NCBI GenBank assembly: GCA_027533425.1
Contig: JAPZUD010000008.1
Span: 97,339-161,338 of the forward strand
Length of the DNA: 64,000 nt
Reading direction: 5' to 3'
Source of the DNA: Beijerinckiaceae bacterium
GTDB lineage: Bacteria; Pseudomonadota; Alphaproteobacteria; Rhizobiales; Beijerinckiaceae
Shown: positions 18,016 to 27,028 of the stretch, in pieces
Layout of the letters: every line of letters begins with the position of its first letter
Position numbering within the stretch: the first letter of the stretch is position 1
The notes under the pieces: generated by a model
Told to the model about the DNA's origin: nothing
Seen by the model: the letters and a program-made list of their open reading frames with translations, nothing else
Database searches by the model: none
Position numbers and translations under genes: made by a program

Positions 18016-20163
18016 ATGAAAATTGTGCCGCCCCGCGCCCAGAAGGGACAGGGAGCCTCTCTTTCGATCGTGCCGATTTTCCTCCTGGTCCTGTGTGTCA
18101 TGGGCTCGATGGTGCTTGTCGCGAACCGGGCAGCCGATCGCCAGCACGAATACGAGCTTGACCGCGAGCGCCGGCAGGTTGCCCAGACCCTGAGTTTCGA
18201 GGCCGAGCGGCTGTTGACCGGCGTCTCGCGGGACGAAGCGCTGGGGGAATTGTTCCAGATCCAGCGCCAGCGCGAGCAGGCGGAACGCATCCTCGCCGGG
18301 CTCAACCGCCGGCAGGCGACGGATTTCTCCATCCTGATCAACCGGATGGAGGGCGAGGTCATTGCCGAAGCCGGTGATGCCGAGAGTTTCGACCAGCGCC
18401 GTGCTTTCATCCGGCAGTTCATCGAGGGCAGCCGCCTGCGCGGACTCGACGCCACGACCCTGGGCATCGGCCGTGAGGCGCGGATCGTCCAGGATGGCGT
18501 CAATGTCATCAATCTCGCGGCGGTGCCGATCGGCCGCAACCACGTGCTGATCGCCACGCGGGCCATCGGAGCGAACGGCTTCCGCCGGCTCTCGAGCATG
18601 CTCGCCATTCCGAACCTGCGCGCGGTTCCCGGCACGACGAATGCGGAAACAAGCTACGCCATTCCCAGTCTCGGCGGCACCGAGCAGCTCGCCATTGTCT
18701 GGAGCCCGAGCCGCTTCGCAGCCGACACCCTGGCCGATCTGGCCTTTTACGGCCTGTTCGCCTCGATCGCGATCGGGATCGTGTCGATCTTCCTGATCAA
18801 GCGGATGCAGGCCTCCACGGCCGCCATCCTCAAACGCGAGGCAAAGGCCAGCCACGAGGCCCGGCATGACCCGCTTTCGGGCCTGCCGAACCGTGCTGTC
18901 TTCTGCGAGCGGCTTGCCGAGAATATCGAGGATCTGGCCAATCGCGACACCAACATCGCCGTGCTGCTGCTCGATCTGGACAAGTTCAAGGATGTCAATG
19001 ACACCTATGGCCATGCGGCCGGCGACAAGGTGATCGTCGATTTCGGCACCCGCGTGAAACCCCTGCTGAAGCAGACAGACCTGATCGCCCGACTGGGTGG
19101 CGACGAATTCGCCATCCTGCAGACGGGAATTCACTCGCATCTCGAGCCGAGCCGTCTCGCCCAGGCCATCATCGACGCCACCAACAAGCCCTTCACGATG
19201 GATGGCGCCCAGATGCGCATCGGCGTGACCGTGGGCATCTCGATCTCGCCCGATGACGGCACCGATGTGGCGACGATCCTCCGGGCCGCCGATACCGCCC
19301 TCTACCGGGCGAAGAACGAGGGCCGAAACCGCTTCGCCCTGTACGAACACCGCATGACCGAGGCCGAGCGGATCCGGAAGCTGGTTGATGACGAGCTGCT
19401 CCGCGCCATCGAGAATGACGAGCTGACCCTCGCCTACCAGCCGCAGGTCCATGCCGATACGGCCCGGATCGCCAGTGTCGAGGCTTTGGTCCGCTGGCGG
19501 CACCCGACCCATGGCCTGATAGCACCCGGGGTCTTCATCGCCGCCGCGGAGGAACGCGGGCTGATCGTGGCCCTCGGCGAATGGGTGATGCGCCGCGCCT
19601 GCCAGGATGCCGCCCGGTGGCCGGGCCTCCGCGTCGGCGTGAATGTCTCGGCCCTGCAGTTCCGGCAGGCGAACTTTGTCCAGGACGTCCATCGCATCAT
19701 GCGTGAGACCAATCTCGAGACCGGGCGGCTGGAAATCGAGCTGACCGAAAGCGTGCTCGTCGAGGATGCCGACCAGGCGGAAGCCGCGATGATGGAACTG
19801 CGCGCCATCGGCGTGAAACTGGCGCTTGATGATTTCGGCACCGGCTATTCCTCGCTGATCTATCTGCGGCGCTTTGCCTTCGACAAGATCAAGATCGACA
19901 AGTCGTTCCTCGACTCGATGGAAGCCACCGGCGAAAGCGCGATCCTCGTCCATTCCGTCGTGCATCTCGGTCGCGCGCTGGGGCTGGAAGTGACGGCCGA
20001 AGGCGTCGAGACCGAGGAACAGCGCCGCTTCCTCCAGGCCGTTGGCTGCCATTATCTGCAGGGTTTCCTGTTCTCGCGGCCCGTGTCCGCCGAGACCATC
20101 GACGAATTGCTGGCCGCAGAGCGGGCCGAGGACAGCGGCCGCAACGCGCCGAATGCGGCCTGA
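18016..20163 (+). CDS. Membrane GGDEF-EAL protein (c-di-GMP turnover)
   Basis: 715 residues from the ATG at 18016. A transmembrane helix at about 17-38 and another at about 238-261 enclose a periplasmic sensor region of some 200 residues. The GGDEF domain has an intact RLGGDEFAIL (motif near 361-365), so it may synthesise c-di-GMP; the inhibitory site reads KQTD in place of RxxD. The EAL domain keeps VEALVRWRHP, NVSALQF, ELTESVLVED, LDDFGTGYSSL, KIDKSFLD and AEGVETEEQ, so phosphodiesterase activity is expected. Which activity dominates cannot be read. A weak upstream TTG start would add 14 residues. Confidence 0.94.
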   Translation: MKIVPPRAQKGQGASLSIVPIFLLVLCVMGSMVLVANRAADRQHEYELDRERRQVAQTLSFEAERLLTGVSRDEALGELFQIQRQREQAERILAGLNRRQATDFSILINRMEGEVIAEAGDAESFDQRRAFIRQFIEGSRLRGLDATTLGIGREARIVQDGVNVINLAAVPIGRNHVLIATRAIGANGFRRLSSMLAIPNLRAVPGTTNAETSYAIPSLGGTEQLAIVWSPSRFAADTLADLAFYGLFASIAIGIVSIFLIKRMQASTAAILKREAKASHEARHDPLSGLPNRAVFCERLAENIEDLANRDTNIAVLLLDLDKFKDVNDTYGHAAGDKVIVDFGTRVKPLLKQTDLIARLGGDEFAILQTGIHSHLEPSRLAQAIIDATNKPFTMDGAQMRIGVTVGISISPDDGTDVATILRAADTALYRAKNEGRNRFALYEHRMTEAERIRKLVDDELLRAIENDELTLAYQPQVHADTARIASVEALVRWRHPTHGLIAPGVFIAAAEERGLIVALGEWVMRRACQDAARWPGLRVGVNVSALQFRQANFVQDVHRIMRETNLETGRLEIELTESVLVEDADQAEAAMMELRAIGVKLALDDFGTGYSSLIYLRRFAFDKIKIDKSFLDSMEATGESAILVHSVVHLGRALGLEVTAEGVETEEQRRFLQAVGCHYLQGFLFSRPVSAETIDELLAAERAEDSGRNAPNAA

Positions 20164-20793
20164 TCAGCCGAAGCCGAGCAGCCTCGGCAGCAGAACGAAG
20201 AACTTCCAGAGGATGAGATAGGTCAGCGAAACGGTGAAGATCAGCGCGATCACCGCCGCAACGGCCGCCACCAGCATCACGATTCCGTCCCGTTCGGCCA
20301 TCGCCAGTCCCACGAGGATCACCGCGATCCCCGGCGGAATCCCGCCGATGAAAGGAATGGGCGACATCAGGCATACGGCCATCACCATGACGAGCGCGCC
20401 GATCGCCCGCTGCGCCTGAACATCGGTCAAGATGAGGAGCCGGGGCCGCATCACCCGCTCGAACCAGCGCAAGGTCGGCTCCGATTTCTCGAACACGTTC
20501 TGGAGATCGCGGCGTTTCACGCGCCTTTGCGCAAGCCATCGCGGCAGGACCAGCGCATCATGCCCGCGCAGCATCTGCAATGCGACAACACCGACGATGA
20601 CGCCGCAGAGGATGGGCAGGCCCGGCACGGGCAGCAGGTTCGGCAAGCCGAACAGCACCAGCACGATGCCGAAGGAGCGCTTGCCGAGCAGCGCGACGAG
20701 ATCGCCCAGCATGGGCATCGGATCGTCGGCCTCGTCCTTGCTCCGGACCGTCTCGGCAAGCACATCGGAAATGCGGGCCGAGAACGGCTTCAT
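20164..20793 (-). CDS. ExoD-family membrane protein
   Basis: 209 residues from the ATG at 20793 (MKPFSARISDV); a TTG at 20811 is also in frame. It matches ExoD: an N-terminal amphipathic part, then GKRSFGIVLVLFGLPNLLPVPGLPIL, LMSPIPFIGGIPPGIAVILVGLAMAERDG and two more membrane helices. ExoD is linked to exopolysaccharide production and alkaline tolerance in rhizobia, without a known biochemical function. It converges with the GGDEF-EAL gene with no gap. Confidence 0.88.
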   Translation of the reverse strand: MKPFSARISDVLAETVRSKDEADDPMPMLGDLVALLGKRSFGIVLVLFGLPNLLPVPGLPILCGVIVGVVALQMLRGHDALVLPRWLAQRRVKRRDLQNVFEKSEPTLRWFERVMRPRLLILTDVQAQRAIGALVMVMAVCLMSPIPFIGGIPPGIAVILVGLAMAERDGIVMLVAAVAAVIALIFTVSLTYLILWKFFVLLPRLLGFG

Positions 20794-20974
20794 ACGGACG
20801 TTACCACGCAAGGAAAGAACCCCGCCCGCTCATACGGTGATTGGTCGGGAAAGGAAAGGCCCCGTTCCGGCGGCGGCGACAGACGTCTGATCCTCGGGAT
20901 TCAACTGCACCTTGGTGGCCAGAGCAGAATAGGTGTTTATTCCTAGGCAGGTCATCCACCCCGGAACCGCGCTG

Positions 20975-21880
20975 ATGTTTGGGATCCCGCGCCTTGTCGC
21001 AGCCCTTGCCGGATACCTCCTGCTCACGTTCGCCCTCCCCTGCAGCCTGCATTCGCTTGTCCCGGATCCGCGCAACGCCGTGACGCCAGACGAGGCGTCG
21101 GAACGTGATCCGCAGTCGCCGGACCCGCTTTTTGCCGGACTTTCGCGCGCCTCCCGGCTACCCTTCCTGTCGCGCAGCGTGGCGCGGACAGGGGATCTGT
21201 GGTTCCGCCCGGAACCTGCCCGCACTCGGCTCGCCTTCGCCTTTGGCGGCGACGCCCGGCATGCCGCGGCAGCAACCGAGCTGCGGCACAGCCTGGCGGG
21301 CACGCTTGACCGCTCCGGCTGGTTCTTCGCCTTCGGGAGCCAGATCCGGCTGAATGGCGGCGAAGCCGGCGCCGAGCCCCGGCTCCTCCAGCAGCGGGTT
21401 GTCCTCGGGCGAACCTTTCGGCAGGCCGATCTCCAGCTGACGCTGCAGGCTGGTCTGTCGCGGATCGGGCTGGATGGGCTCGCCGCGGCGCTGACTGGGC
21501 GCACGGAACGGCTCGGTCTGGTGGCGGCCATGCAACTCTGGCGCGACTGGCCAGAAGCTGGCCCGGCCGGATTGCGCTTCATCCAGGTCGCTCTCGAGGC
21601 CGATCGTGCACAAGAGGGGCTGACTGCCATCGCGCGGATCAGCTTTGCGCTGGGCACGGGCAGCCTTGCCCTCGGACCGGAACTTCTCGCCTCCGCCGGG
21701 GAACGCTGGCGGCTCGGCCCGCTCACCTATCGCGATCCCTATCGCCACCTGCGCCTCGGCATGCATGCCTCGGGCCTGCAACTGGGGCGGGCCAGCCTCA
21801 CCCTGTCCGGCGGCGCATTGTTCGACAGCCGAAACAGGCCGCGCCCCTATGCCACGTTCGGCCTGTCGCTCGCCTATTGA
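20975..21880 (+). CDS. Putative outer-membrane beta-barrel protein (BcsS-like?)
   Basis: 301 residues. An N-terminal hydrophobic stretch (LVAALAGYLLLTFALP) looks like a signal peptide, followed by alternating hydrophobic/polar segments typical of beta strands and a final aromatic [10 protein letters not shown]. The blocks GPAGLRFIQVALEADR and ALGPELLASAGERW recall the cellulose-associated BcsS family, but no bcs genes are near, so I assign this only tentatively. A GTG at 20933 could extend it. Its 3' end overlaps the photolyase gene by seven bases on the opposite strand. Confidence 0.6.
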   Translation: MFGIPRLVAALAGYLLLTFALPCSLHSLVPDPRNAVTPDEASERDPQSPDPLFAGLSRASRLPFLSRSVARTGDLWFRPEPARTRLAFAFGGDARHAAAATELRHSLAGTLDRSGWFFAFGSQIRLNGGEAGAEPRLLQQRVVLGRTFRQADLQLTLQAGLSRIGLDGLAAALTGRTERLGLVAAMQLWRDWPEAGPAGLRFIQVALEADRAQEGLTAIARISFALGTGSLALGPELLASAGERWRLGPLTYRDPYRHLRLGMHASGLQLGRASLTLSGGALFDSRNRPRPYATFGLSLAY

Positions 21881-23406
21881 GCCACCGGCAGGCTGTCGAG
21901 GAAGGCGCCCGCCTCGGCCACGATCTCGACCCGTCGCGCCGGAGCCATTTTCGCGAGCGTCCGGTAGGGCATGGCCATGCGCGGATTGCCGGCAAGGCGA
22001 GGCTCGTTGGCGATCAGGAAATTCCAGTAGAGATAGTTGAACGGGCAGGCCCTGGGGCCACTTTTCACTGCCGGATCATAGCGGCAGCCCGTGCAGTAAT
22101 CGCTCATCCGGTCAATATAAGCCCCGGAAGCGGCATAGGGTTTCGACGCCAGCAGCCCGCCATCGGCGAACAGCGCCATGCCATGGGTATTCGGCAATTC
22201 CACCCATTCATAGGCATCCGCATAGACCAGCAGGTACCATTCCTCGACCGCTTTCGGCGCGATTCCCGCCAGCAACGCGAAATTGCCGGTCACCATCAAC
22301 CGCTGGATGTGATGGGCATAGGCATTCCGCGCCGTCGCCTGCACCACCTCGGCCAGGCACCGCAGATCGGTCTCGCCCGTCCAGTAGAAATCCGGCAGCG
22401 GGCGATGCGCGTCGAGCGCATTGGTCTCGGCATAGCCCGGCATTTCCAGCCAGTAGAGACCGCGCACATATTCCCGCCAGCCAAGGATCTGGCGGATGAA
22501 CCCCTCCACCGCATTGAGCGGCGCGCGCCCCTCGAACCAGGCCCGTTCGGCGGCGAGGCAGATCTCGCCCGGCAGGAGCAGGCCCATATTGAGCGCCGGC
22601 GCCAGCAGGGCGTGATGCACGAAATCCTCGCCGCGTTTCATTGCATCCTGATAATCGCCGAACCAGGGCAGCGCATCGGCGATGAAATGGTCGAGCGCCT
22701 CCAGCGCCTGGTCGCGCGTCACCGGCCAGCCGAATCCCTCGATCTGGCCGAAATGCCCTGCGAAACGGGCCTCGACCACGGCAATGACCTCGCGCGTCAG
22801 CGCATCGGGCGGAAAACGCAGCCTCCCGGGCAGGCGATGCCCCGCCGGCAGCGCCTTGCGGTTCTCCGCATCGAAATTCCATTGCCCGCCGACCGGCTGG
22901 TCTCCGTCCATCAGCAGGCCGGTCTTGCGGCGCATCTCGCGGTAGAAAAACTCCATCCGGTAGGTCTTGCGGCCTTCGGCCCAGCGCGCGAACTCCTCGA
23001 TCCGTGCGAAGAAACGCGTATCCGGGCGGATCTCCACTGCAGGGCCCAGCGTCTCGGCCCAGTCGCGCATCATCTCCAGCACCCGCCATTCGCCCGGCTC
23101 CGTGAGGATCACGGCGTCCGGCCGGTGCTGCTCGACAGCAAGGCGGAGCGCGGCGTCGAGCGAGCCGGGATTGCCCGCATCCTCGATGCGCCAGTATTCG
23201 ACCGTCAGCCCCTCGGCGCGGAGGCGCTCCGCGAAATGCCGCATGGCCGCGAAAACCATGACCAGCTTCTGCTTGTGATGGCGCACATAGGTGGCCTCGC
23301 TGGCCACTTCCGCCATGAGGATCCGGTCCCGCGCCGGGTCGAACCCCTCCAGCGCGCTGATCGACCGGCTGAGCTGGTCGCCCAGAAGCAGGACAAGCCG
23401 GCTCAT
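21874..23406 (-). CDS. phrB: Fe-S bacterial (6-4)-type photolyase/cryptochrome (PhrB/CryB family)
   Basis: 510 residues. It has the N-terminal photolyase fold ([14 protein letters not shown]) and the C-terminal FAD domain ([25 protein letters not shown]). Cysteines lie at 350 (TDLRCLAE), 438 and 441 (DYCTGCRYD) and 454 (RACPFNY), the exact positions known for the [4Fe-4S] cluster of Agrobacterium PhrB. It repairs (6-4) photoproducts or acts as a light sensor; which one cannot be decided. Its start overlaps the DUF2256 stop by four bases, and an SDR gene lies just upstream, a known gene group. Confidence 0.95.
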   Translation of the reverse strand: MSRLVLLLGDQLSRSISALEGFDPARDRILMAEVASEATYVRHHKQKLVMVFAAMRHFAERLRAEGLTVEYWRIEDAGNPGSLDAALRLAVEQHRPDAVILTEPGEWRVLEMMRDWAETLGPAVEIRPDTRFFARIEEFARWAEGRKTYRMEFFYREMRRKTGLLMDGDQPVGGQWNFDAENRKALPAGHRLPGRLRFPPDALTREVIAVVEARFAGHFGQIEGFGWPVTRDQALEALDHFIADALPWFGDYQDAMKRGEDFVHHALLAPALNMGLLLPGEICLAAERAWFEGRAPLNAVEGFIRQILGWREYVRGLYWLEMPGYAETNALDAHRPLPDFYWTGETDLRCLAEVVQATARNAYAHHIQRLMVTGNFALLAGIAPKAVEEWYLLVYADAYEWVELPNTHGMALFADGGLLASKPYAASGAYIDRMSDYCTGCRYDPAVKSGPRACPFNYLYWNFLIANEPRLAGNPRMAMPYRTLAKMAPARRVEIVAEAGAFLDSLPVAQ

Positions 23407-23582
23407 GGCCTCGCCGCCCGATGGTCAGCCTCGCGGCCGCGGCGCGCCTCTGCCCGGCAGCGATCCGAGCAGAACCGCACCTCGTCCCAGACCTTTTCCC
23501 ATTTCTTCCGCCAGGTGAAAGGCCGGCTGCACTGGGCGCAGGGCTTTTCCGGCAGATGGGCTTTCTTCACGCCACGTGGCAT
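23403..23582 (-). CDS. DUF2256 small zinc-binding protein
   Basis: 59 residues. It starts [18 protein letters not shown] and carries two CxxC-type pairs, [16 protein letters not shown] and [14 protein letters not shown], a small treble-clef-like zinc site seen in DUF2256. The four-base overlap (ATGA) of its stop with the photolyase start shows cotranslation. DUF2256 genes frequently accompany FeS photolyases/cryptochromes, so a helper role is plausible but unproven. Confidence 0.9.
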   Translation of the reverse strand: MPRGVKKAHLPEKPCAQCSRPFTWRKKWEKVWDEVRFCSDRCRAEARRGREADHRAARP

Positions 23583-23585
23583 GGA

Positions 23586-24314
23586 TCAGCCCTTGGTGCG
23601 CAGCCGCGAGCGGCCACCATCCACCGCCATGACCTGCCCGGAAATCCAGCCGCTTTCCGCACTGGCGAGGAACGTTGCCAGCCCGGCCACATCCTCGGCC
23701 TGGCCGAGGCGCGGGATGGCATGAAGTTCGGCAATCGCCTTGGCCATCGCCTCGTTGCCGGTCAGCGCGGCTGCCATCTTCGTCCGGGTCAGCGAGGGCG
23801 CGATGCAATTCACCCGGATGCGCGGCGCGAGTTCCGCCCCGAGCGCCCGGGTCAGCCCCTCGACGGCGCCCTTGGCCATGGAAACCGAGGCATGGGCCGA
23901 GAAGCCCTGCGCCACCGCCACGGTCGAGAACAGCACGATCGAGGCCGCCTCGCTGCGCTTCAACGCCGGCAGAAGGGCCTGCACCGCGCGGGCGGCGCCG
24001 AGCGCATTAAGCGTGAAATCGCCGAGGAAATCCGCGTCATTCAGCCGGTTGACCGGCTTGAGATTGATCGAGCCCACCGCATAGACCAGCGCATCGACGG
24101 ACCTTTCGCCGAGAGCGACAGCGACGTCGGCGAAATGCGCCGGCTCGCGCGCATCGCCGGCGGTGAACCCGGCGCCAAGTTCGCCGGCCAGCGCCTCGAG
24201 CCGGCCGGCATCGCGCCCCGCAAGATGCAACGCATAGCCCTTCGCCTTCAGCCCGCGCGCCGTGGCCGCACCGATCCCGCCGGTGCTGCCGAAAATCACT
24301 GCCGTCTTCGTCAT
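23586..24314 (-). CDS. SDR-family protein lacking the catalytic tyrosine
   Basis: 242 residues. The nucleotide-binding motif is AVIFGSTGGIGAATARGL and the fold continues through LVYAVGSIN and GWISGQVMAVDGG. At the active site it reads SAHASVSMAKGAVEGL, so lysine is present but the usual tyrosine four residues before it is valine. It may bind NAD(P) without reducing a carbonyl in the normal way. It ends three bases before the DUF2256 start and seems to form one operon with it and the photolyase. Confidence 0.88.
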   Translation of the reverse strand: MTKTAVIFGSTGGIGAATARGLKAKGYALHLAGRDAGRLEALAGELGAGFTAGDAREPAHFADVAVALGERSVDALVYAVGSINLKPVNRLNDADFLGDFTLNALGAARAVQALLPALKRSEAASIVLFSTVAVAQGFSAHASVSMAKGAVEGLTRALGAELAPRIRVNCIAPSLTRTKMAAALTGNEAMAKAIAELHAIPRLGQAEDVAGLATFLASAESGWISGQVMAVDGGRSRLRTKG

Positions 24315-24359
24315 GGAAAATCCTGCCCTTGCCTGCGCGGGAGGCCGCGCCTGCCGGGC

Positions 24360-25988
24360 TTACGCAGGAAGCGCCCCTGCCGGACCACCCGCCGCCGCCT
24401 CGAGCGCGGCCGGTGTGTCGAAATCCGCGAGGATGCCGGGATCCTCGACCGGCACTTCGGCGACCCGGTCGCGCCGGGCTTCAAGAAGACGCCGTGCCCC
24501 CTGGTCGCCCGTCAGGGCCATGAGATCGGGAAACAGGCTCCGCCGCACCAGGACCGGGTTGCCCCATTGCCCGCGAAAGAGCGGCACGAACGCCTCCATC
24601 CCCGGCTGCTCGACCGCCTGCTGGGCGAGGCGCTGCAACGTTTCCGGGTGGAGGCGCGGCATGTCGCCCAGCATCACGAAGGCCGCCTCCGACCCATCCG
24701 GGAGCGCGGCAAGCCCGGCCCTGAGCGAGGTGGCGAGCCCGTCGCGATACTCGGGATTCGTGACCAGCCGGATGCCTGTCCCTGCCGCCAGCGCCTCGAC
24801 CTTCTCGGCCTCGTGCCCGGTCACCACGACAAGGGGCCCCTGCCCGGCCGTCCGGGCAATCTCCAGCACCCGGGCGAGCATCGGCTGCCCCTCGAAGGGC
24901 GCAAGCAGCTTGTTCTCGGCCCCGAACCGGGTCGAACGCCCGGCCGCGAGGATGACAATGCCGGGTGCGCCCGACGCGCCGGCCCGGGCCTCGCCCGCAC
25001 GGGGCTGCGGCCGCGAGACGATCTCCATCAGCAACCCGCCCGTGCCCATGCGCTGGATATCCTGCCCGCTCACCGGCAGATCGGCGCAGAGCCTGGCCAG
25101 CACCCAGTCGAACCCGTTCTCGCGCGGGGAACGGGCGCAACCCGGCGCACCGATCACCGGCCGGCCTTGCCATTCGGCCAGCATCAGGAGGTTCCCGGGA
25201 TCGACCGGCATGCCGAGATGGACGAGACGCCCACCCTGCGCCACCAAAGCGGCGGGGATCACATCGCGCCGGTCGGCGATCGCCGCCGCGCCAAACACGA
25301 TCAGAATGTCGAAATCCGCCGGATCAAGCCCGGCAAGGCAGGATTCCAGCGTATCCTGACGATGCTCGATCCGGGCCTCCGAGACGAGCCGGCTGCCGAG
25401 CGCGGCCAGCCGCTCCTCCATCACACGGCGTGTCTTCTCGATCACGCTGTCCTTGAGGCCCGGCAGACGCAGTGAGATCAGCGCCACCCTTTTCGGCCGG
25501 AACGGCGACACCCGCATCGCGCCACCGGCAAGCTGCCGGCAACCGGCCTCGACCAGCGCGCCCGGCACGGCGAAGGGAATGATCTTGACCGTCGCCACCA
25601 TCTCGCCCGGTACCACCCGGCGGAAGGCCGGCAGGGTAGCAAGCGTCAGATCGGGATCGATCAGGTTGAACGCGTCGATCGCTGCCGGATCGGGCAGGAA
25701 CAGCCCGGCTTCGGTCGCGAAGAGATTGGCCCGCCCGGTAAAGGCCGGATCGGCGCGAAGGCCCGGCCCGAGCGCCGCCTCGGCCAGTTTTGCCGCCGCC
25801 TCGTCCTCGGAGAGATCACCGGGATCAAGCCGGGCAATCGTCACCTCCGTCACCCCCGCCGCCGCGAGGACAAGGCAATCCGCCCCTTCGAGGCGATGCC
25901 CCTTCCGGAAGGCGGTCTCGCCCGCGCGGACCTGATGCGCCAGCATGGCGCCCTCGGCCTCGCGCACAGGAACCCGCCCGAAAAACAT
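24360..25988 (-). CDS. Molybdopterin-binding protein fused to a MocA/MobA-type nucleotidyltransferase
   Basis: 542 residues in two parts. Residues 1 to about 330 resemble a MoeA-like molybdopterin-binding domain (GADCLVLAAAGVTEVTIARL, DFDILIVFGAAAIADRRD). From about 345 the sequence is a nucleotidyltransferase: VILAAGRSTRFGAENKLLAPF, with VMLGDMPRL and a QWGNPVLV loop. It would add CMP to molybdopterin, giving the cytosine dinucleotide form used by xanthine-oxidase-family enzymes. The gene closes the cox operon and touches xdhC by a one-base stop/start overlap (TGATG). Confidence 0.88.
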   Translation of the reverse strand: MFFGRVPVREAEGAMLAHQVRAGETAFRKGHRLEGADCLVLAAAGVTEVTIARLDPGDLSEDEAAAKLAEAALGPGLRADPAFTGRANLFATEAGLFLPDPAAIDAFNLIDPDLTLATLPAFRRVVPGEMVATVKIIPFAVPGALVEAGCRQLAGGAMRVSPFRPKRVALISLRLPGLKDSVIEKTRRVMEERLAALGSRLVSEARIEHRQDTLESCLAGLDPADFDILIVFGAAAIADRRDVIPAALVAQGGRLVHLGMPVDPGNLLMLAEWQGRPVIGAPGCARSPRENGFDWVLARLCADLPVSGQDIQRMGTGGLLMEIVSRPQPRAGEARAGASGAPGIVILAAGRSTRFGAENKLLAPFEGQPMLARVLEIARTAGQGPLVVVTGHEAEKVEALAAGTGIRLVTNPEYRDGLATSLRAGLAALPDGSEAAFVMLGDMPRLHPETLQRLAQQAVEQPGMEAFVPLFRGQWGNPVLVRRSLFPDLMALTGDQGARRLLEARRDRVAEVPVEDPGILADFDTPAALEAAAGGPAGALPA

Positions 25989-26674
25989 CAGCCGCGCCGC
26001 CTCTGGCGCTGCGTGCCGATGATCTCCGCAAGGATCGAGACCGCGATCTCCGCCGGGCTGACCGCGCCGATATCGAGCCCGATCGGGGCGCGGATCCGCG
26101 CAAGATCGCCTTCGGAAAATCCGGCGGCTGCCAGCCGTTCCAGGCGCCTGGCATGCGTCTTCCGGCTGCCCAGCGCACCGATATAGAAGCAGCCGGCCCG
26201 GAGCGCGATGGTCAAAGCGGGATCGTCGATCTTGGGATCATGCGTCAGCGCGACAAAGGCGGTGTATCGATCCGGCTTCAGCGGCGGCAGGGCCACATCG
26301 GGCCATTCCGCAACAAGCCGGACATTCGGAAACCGCTCCGGCGTGGCAAAGGCCTCGCGCGGGTCGATCAGCGTGCAATCCAGCTCGACCAGCCGCGCCA
26401 TCTCCGCCAGCGCCTGGCTGATATGCACCGCCCCGATCACGATCAGCCGTACCGGCGGGACATGGACATCGATGAAGATGTCCCGGTCCCCCACCGTGAC
26501 CTTGCTGGACTTGCCGGTCCGGAAGGCCTCGGCGAGAGCCTCGGCGGCGGGATCGCCGGCCAGCCCCTCGGGCGTGACCAGCCGGGCCATACCGCTCTCG
26601 AGATCGGTGACCAGCGCCACCGCCTCGCGGGCGGCGCGATGACGGTTCAGGGCAGAGAGCAGGGCAAGATCCAC
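25988..26674 (-). CDS. XdhC/CoxF C-terminal (Rossmann) part
   Basis: 228 residues matching the C-terminal XdhC domain that binds the molybdenum cofactor and delivers it, sulfurated, to the apoenzyme. Motifs: RLIVIGAVHISQALAEM (degenerate Rossmann loop), FVALTHDPKIDDPAL, YIGALGSRKTHARRLERL and RAPIGLDIGAVSPAEIAVSI. The N-terminal part is a separate gene immediately upstream (26684-27028, nine-base gap). Together they equal one XdhC. The following fusion gene starts on its stop codon. Confidence 0.9.
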   Translation of the reverse strand: MDLALLSALNRHRAAREAVALVTDLESGMARLVTPEGLAGDPAAEALAEAFRTGKSSKVTVGDRDIFIDVHVPPVRLIVIGAVHISQALAEMARLVELDCTLIDPREAFATPERFPNVRLVAEWPDVALPPLKPDRYTAFVALTHDPKIDDPALTIALRAGCFYIGALGSRKTHARRLERLAAAGFSEGDLARIRAPIGLDIGAVSPAEIAVSILAEIIGTQRQRRRG

Positions 26675-26683
26675 CGGAGCCTC

Positions 26684-27028
26684 TCACGTTACCGGAACGA
26701 CATGCACGGCAATCCGCCCGCCGCAGGACAGGCCAACGCGCCAGGCCGTCTCATCCGCTACGCCGAATTCGAGCAATTTCGGCACGCCGCTGGCAATGAC
26801 ATCGATCGCCTCCGTCACCACCGCCCCCTCGACGCAACCGCCGGAGACCGAACCGAGAAAATTCCCCTCCCCGTCAATGACGAGATGCGACCCGACCGGC
26901 CTCGGCGCCGAGCCCCAGGTCTCGGTGACGGTGGCGAGGGCCACGCCGCGCCCGGCCTTCCGCCAGGCCTCGGCCGTGGCGAGGATTTCGGTTTCGGTGG
27001 CAAGCCCGCCCGCCAGGTTCTCGCTCAT
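26684..27028 (-). CDS. XdhC/CoxI N-terminal part
   Basis: 114 residues matching the N-terminal XdhC_CoxI domain: VALATVTETWGSAPRPVGSH, GSVSGGCVEGAVV, VGLSCGGRIAVHV. The start overlaps the coxE stop by four bases (ATGA) and it is followed after nine bases by the C-terminal domain gene. The full-length XdhC is split in two genes, not frameshifted, since each part has its own start and the spacing is regular. Role: cofactor maturation for coxSLM product. Confidence 0.9.
   Translation of the reverse strand: MSENLAGGLATETEILATAEAWRKAGRGVALATVTETWGSAPRPVGSHLVIDGEGNFLGSVSGGCVEGAVVTEAIDVIASGVPKLLEFGVADETAWRVGLSCGGRIAVHVVPVT

Noticed and set aside
16906..20052. 1048-codon ORF on the minus strand
   Set aside because: It is antisense to map, radC and the GGDEF-EAL gene, all of which have clear motifs; its translation has no recognisable domain and is of the biased composition typical of high-G+C shadows.
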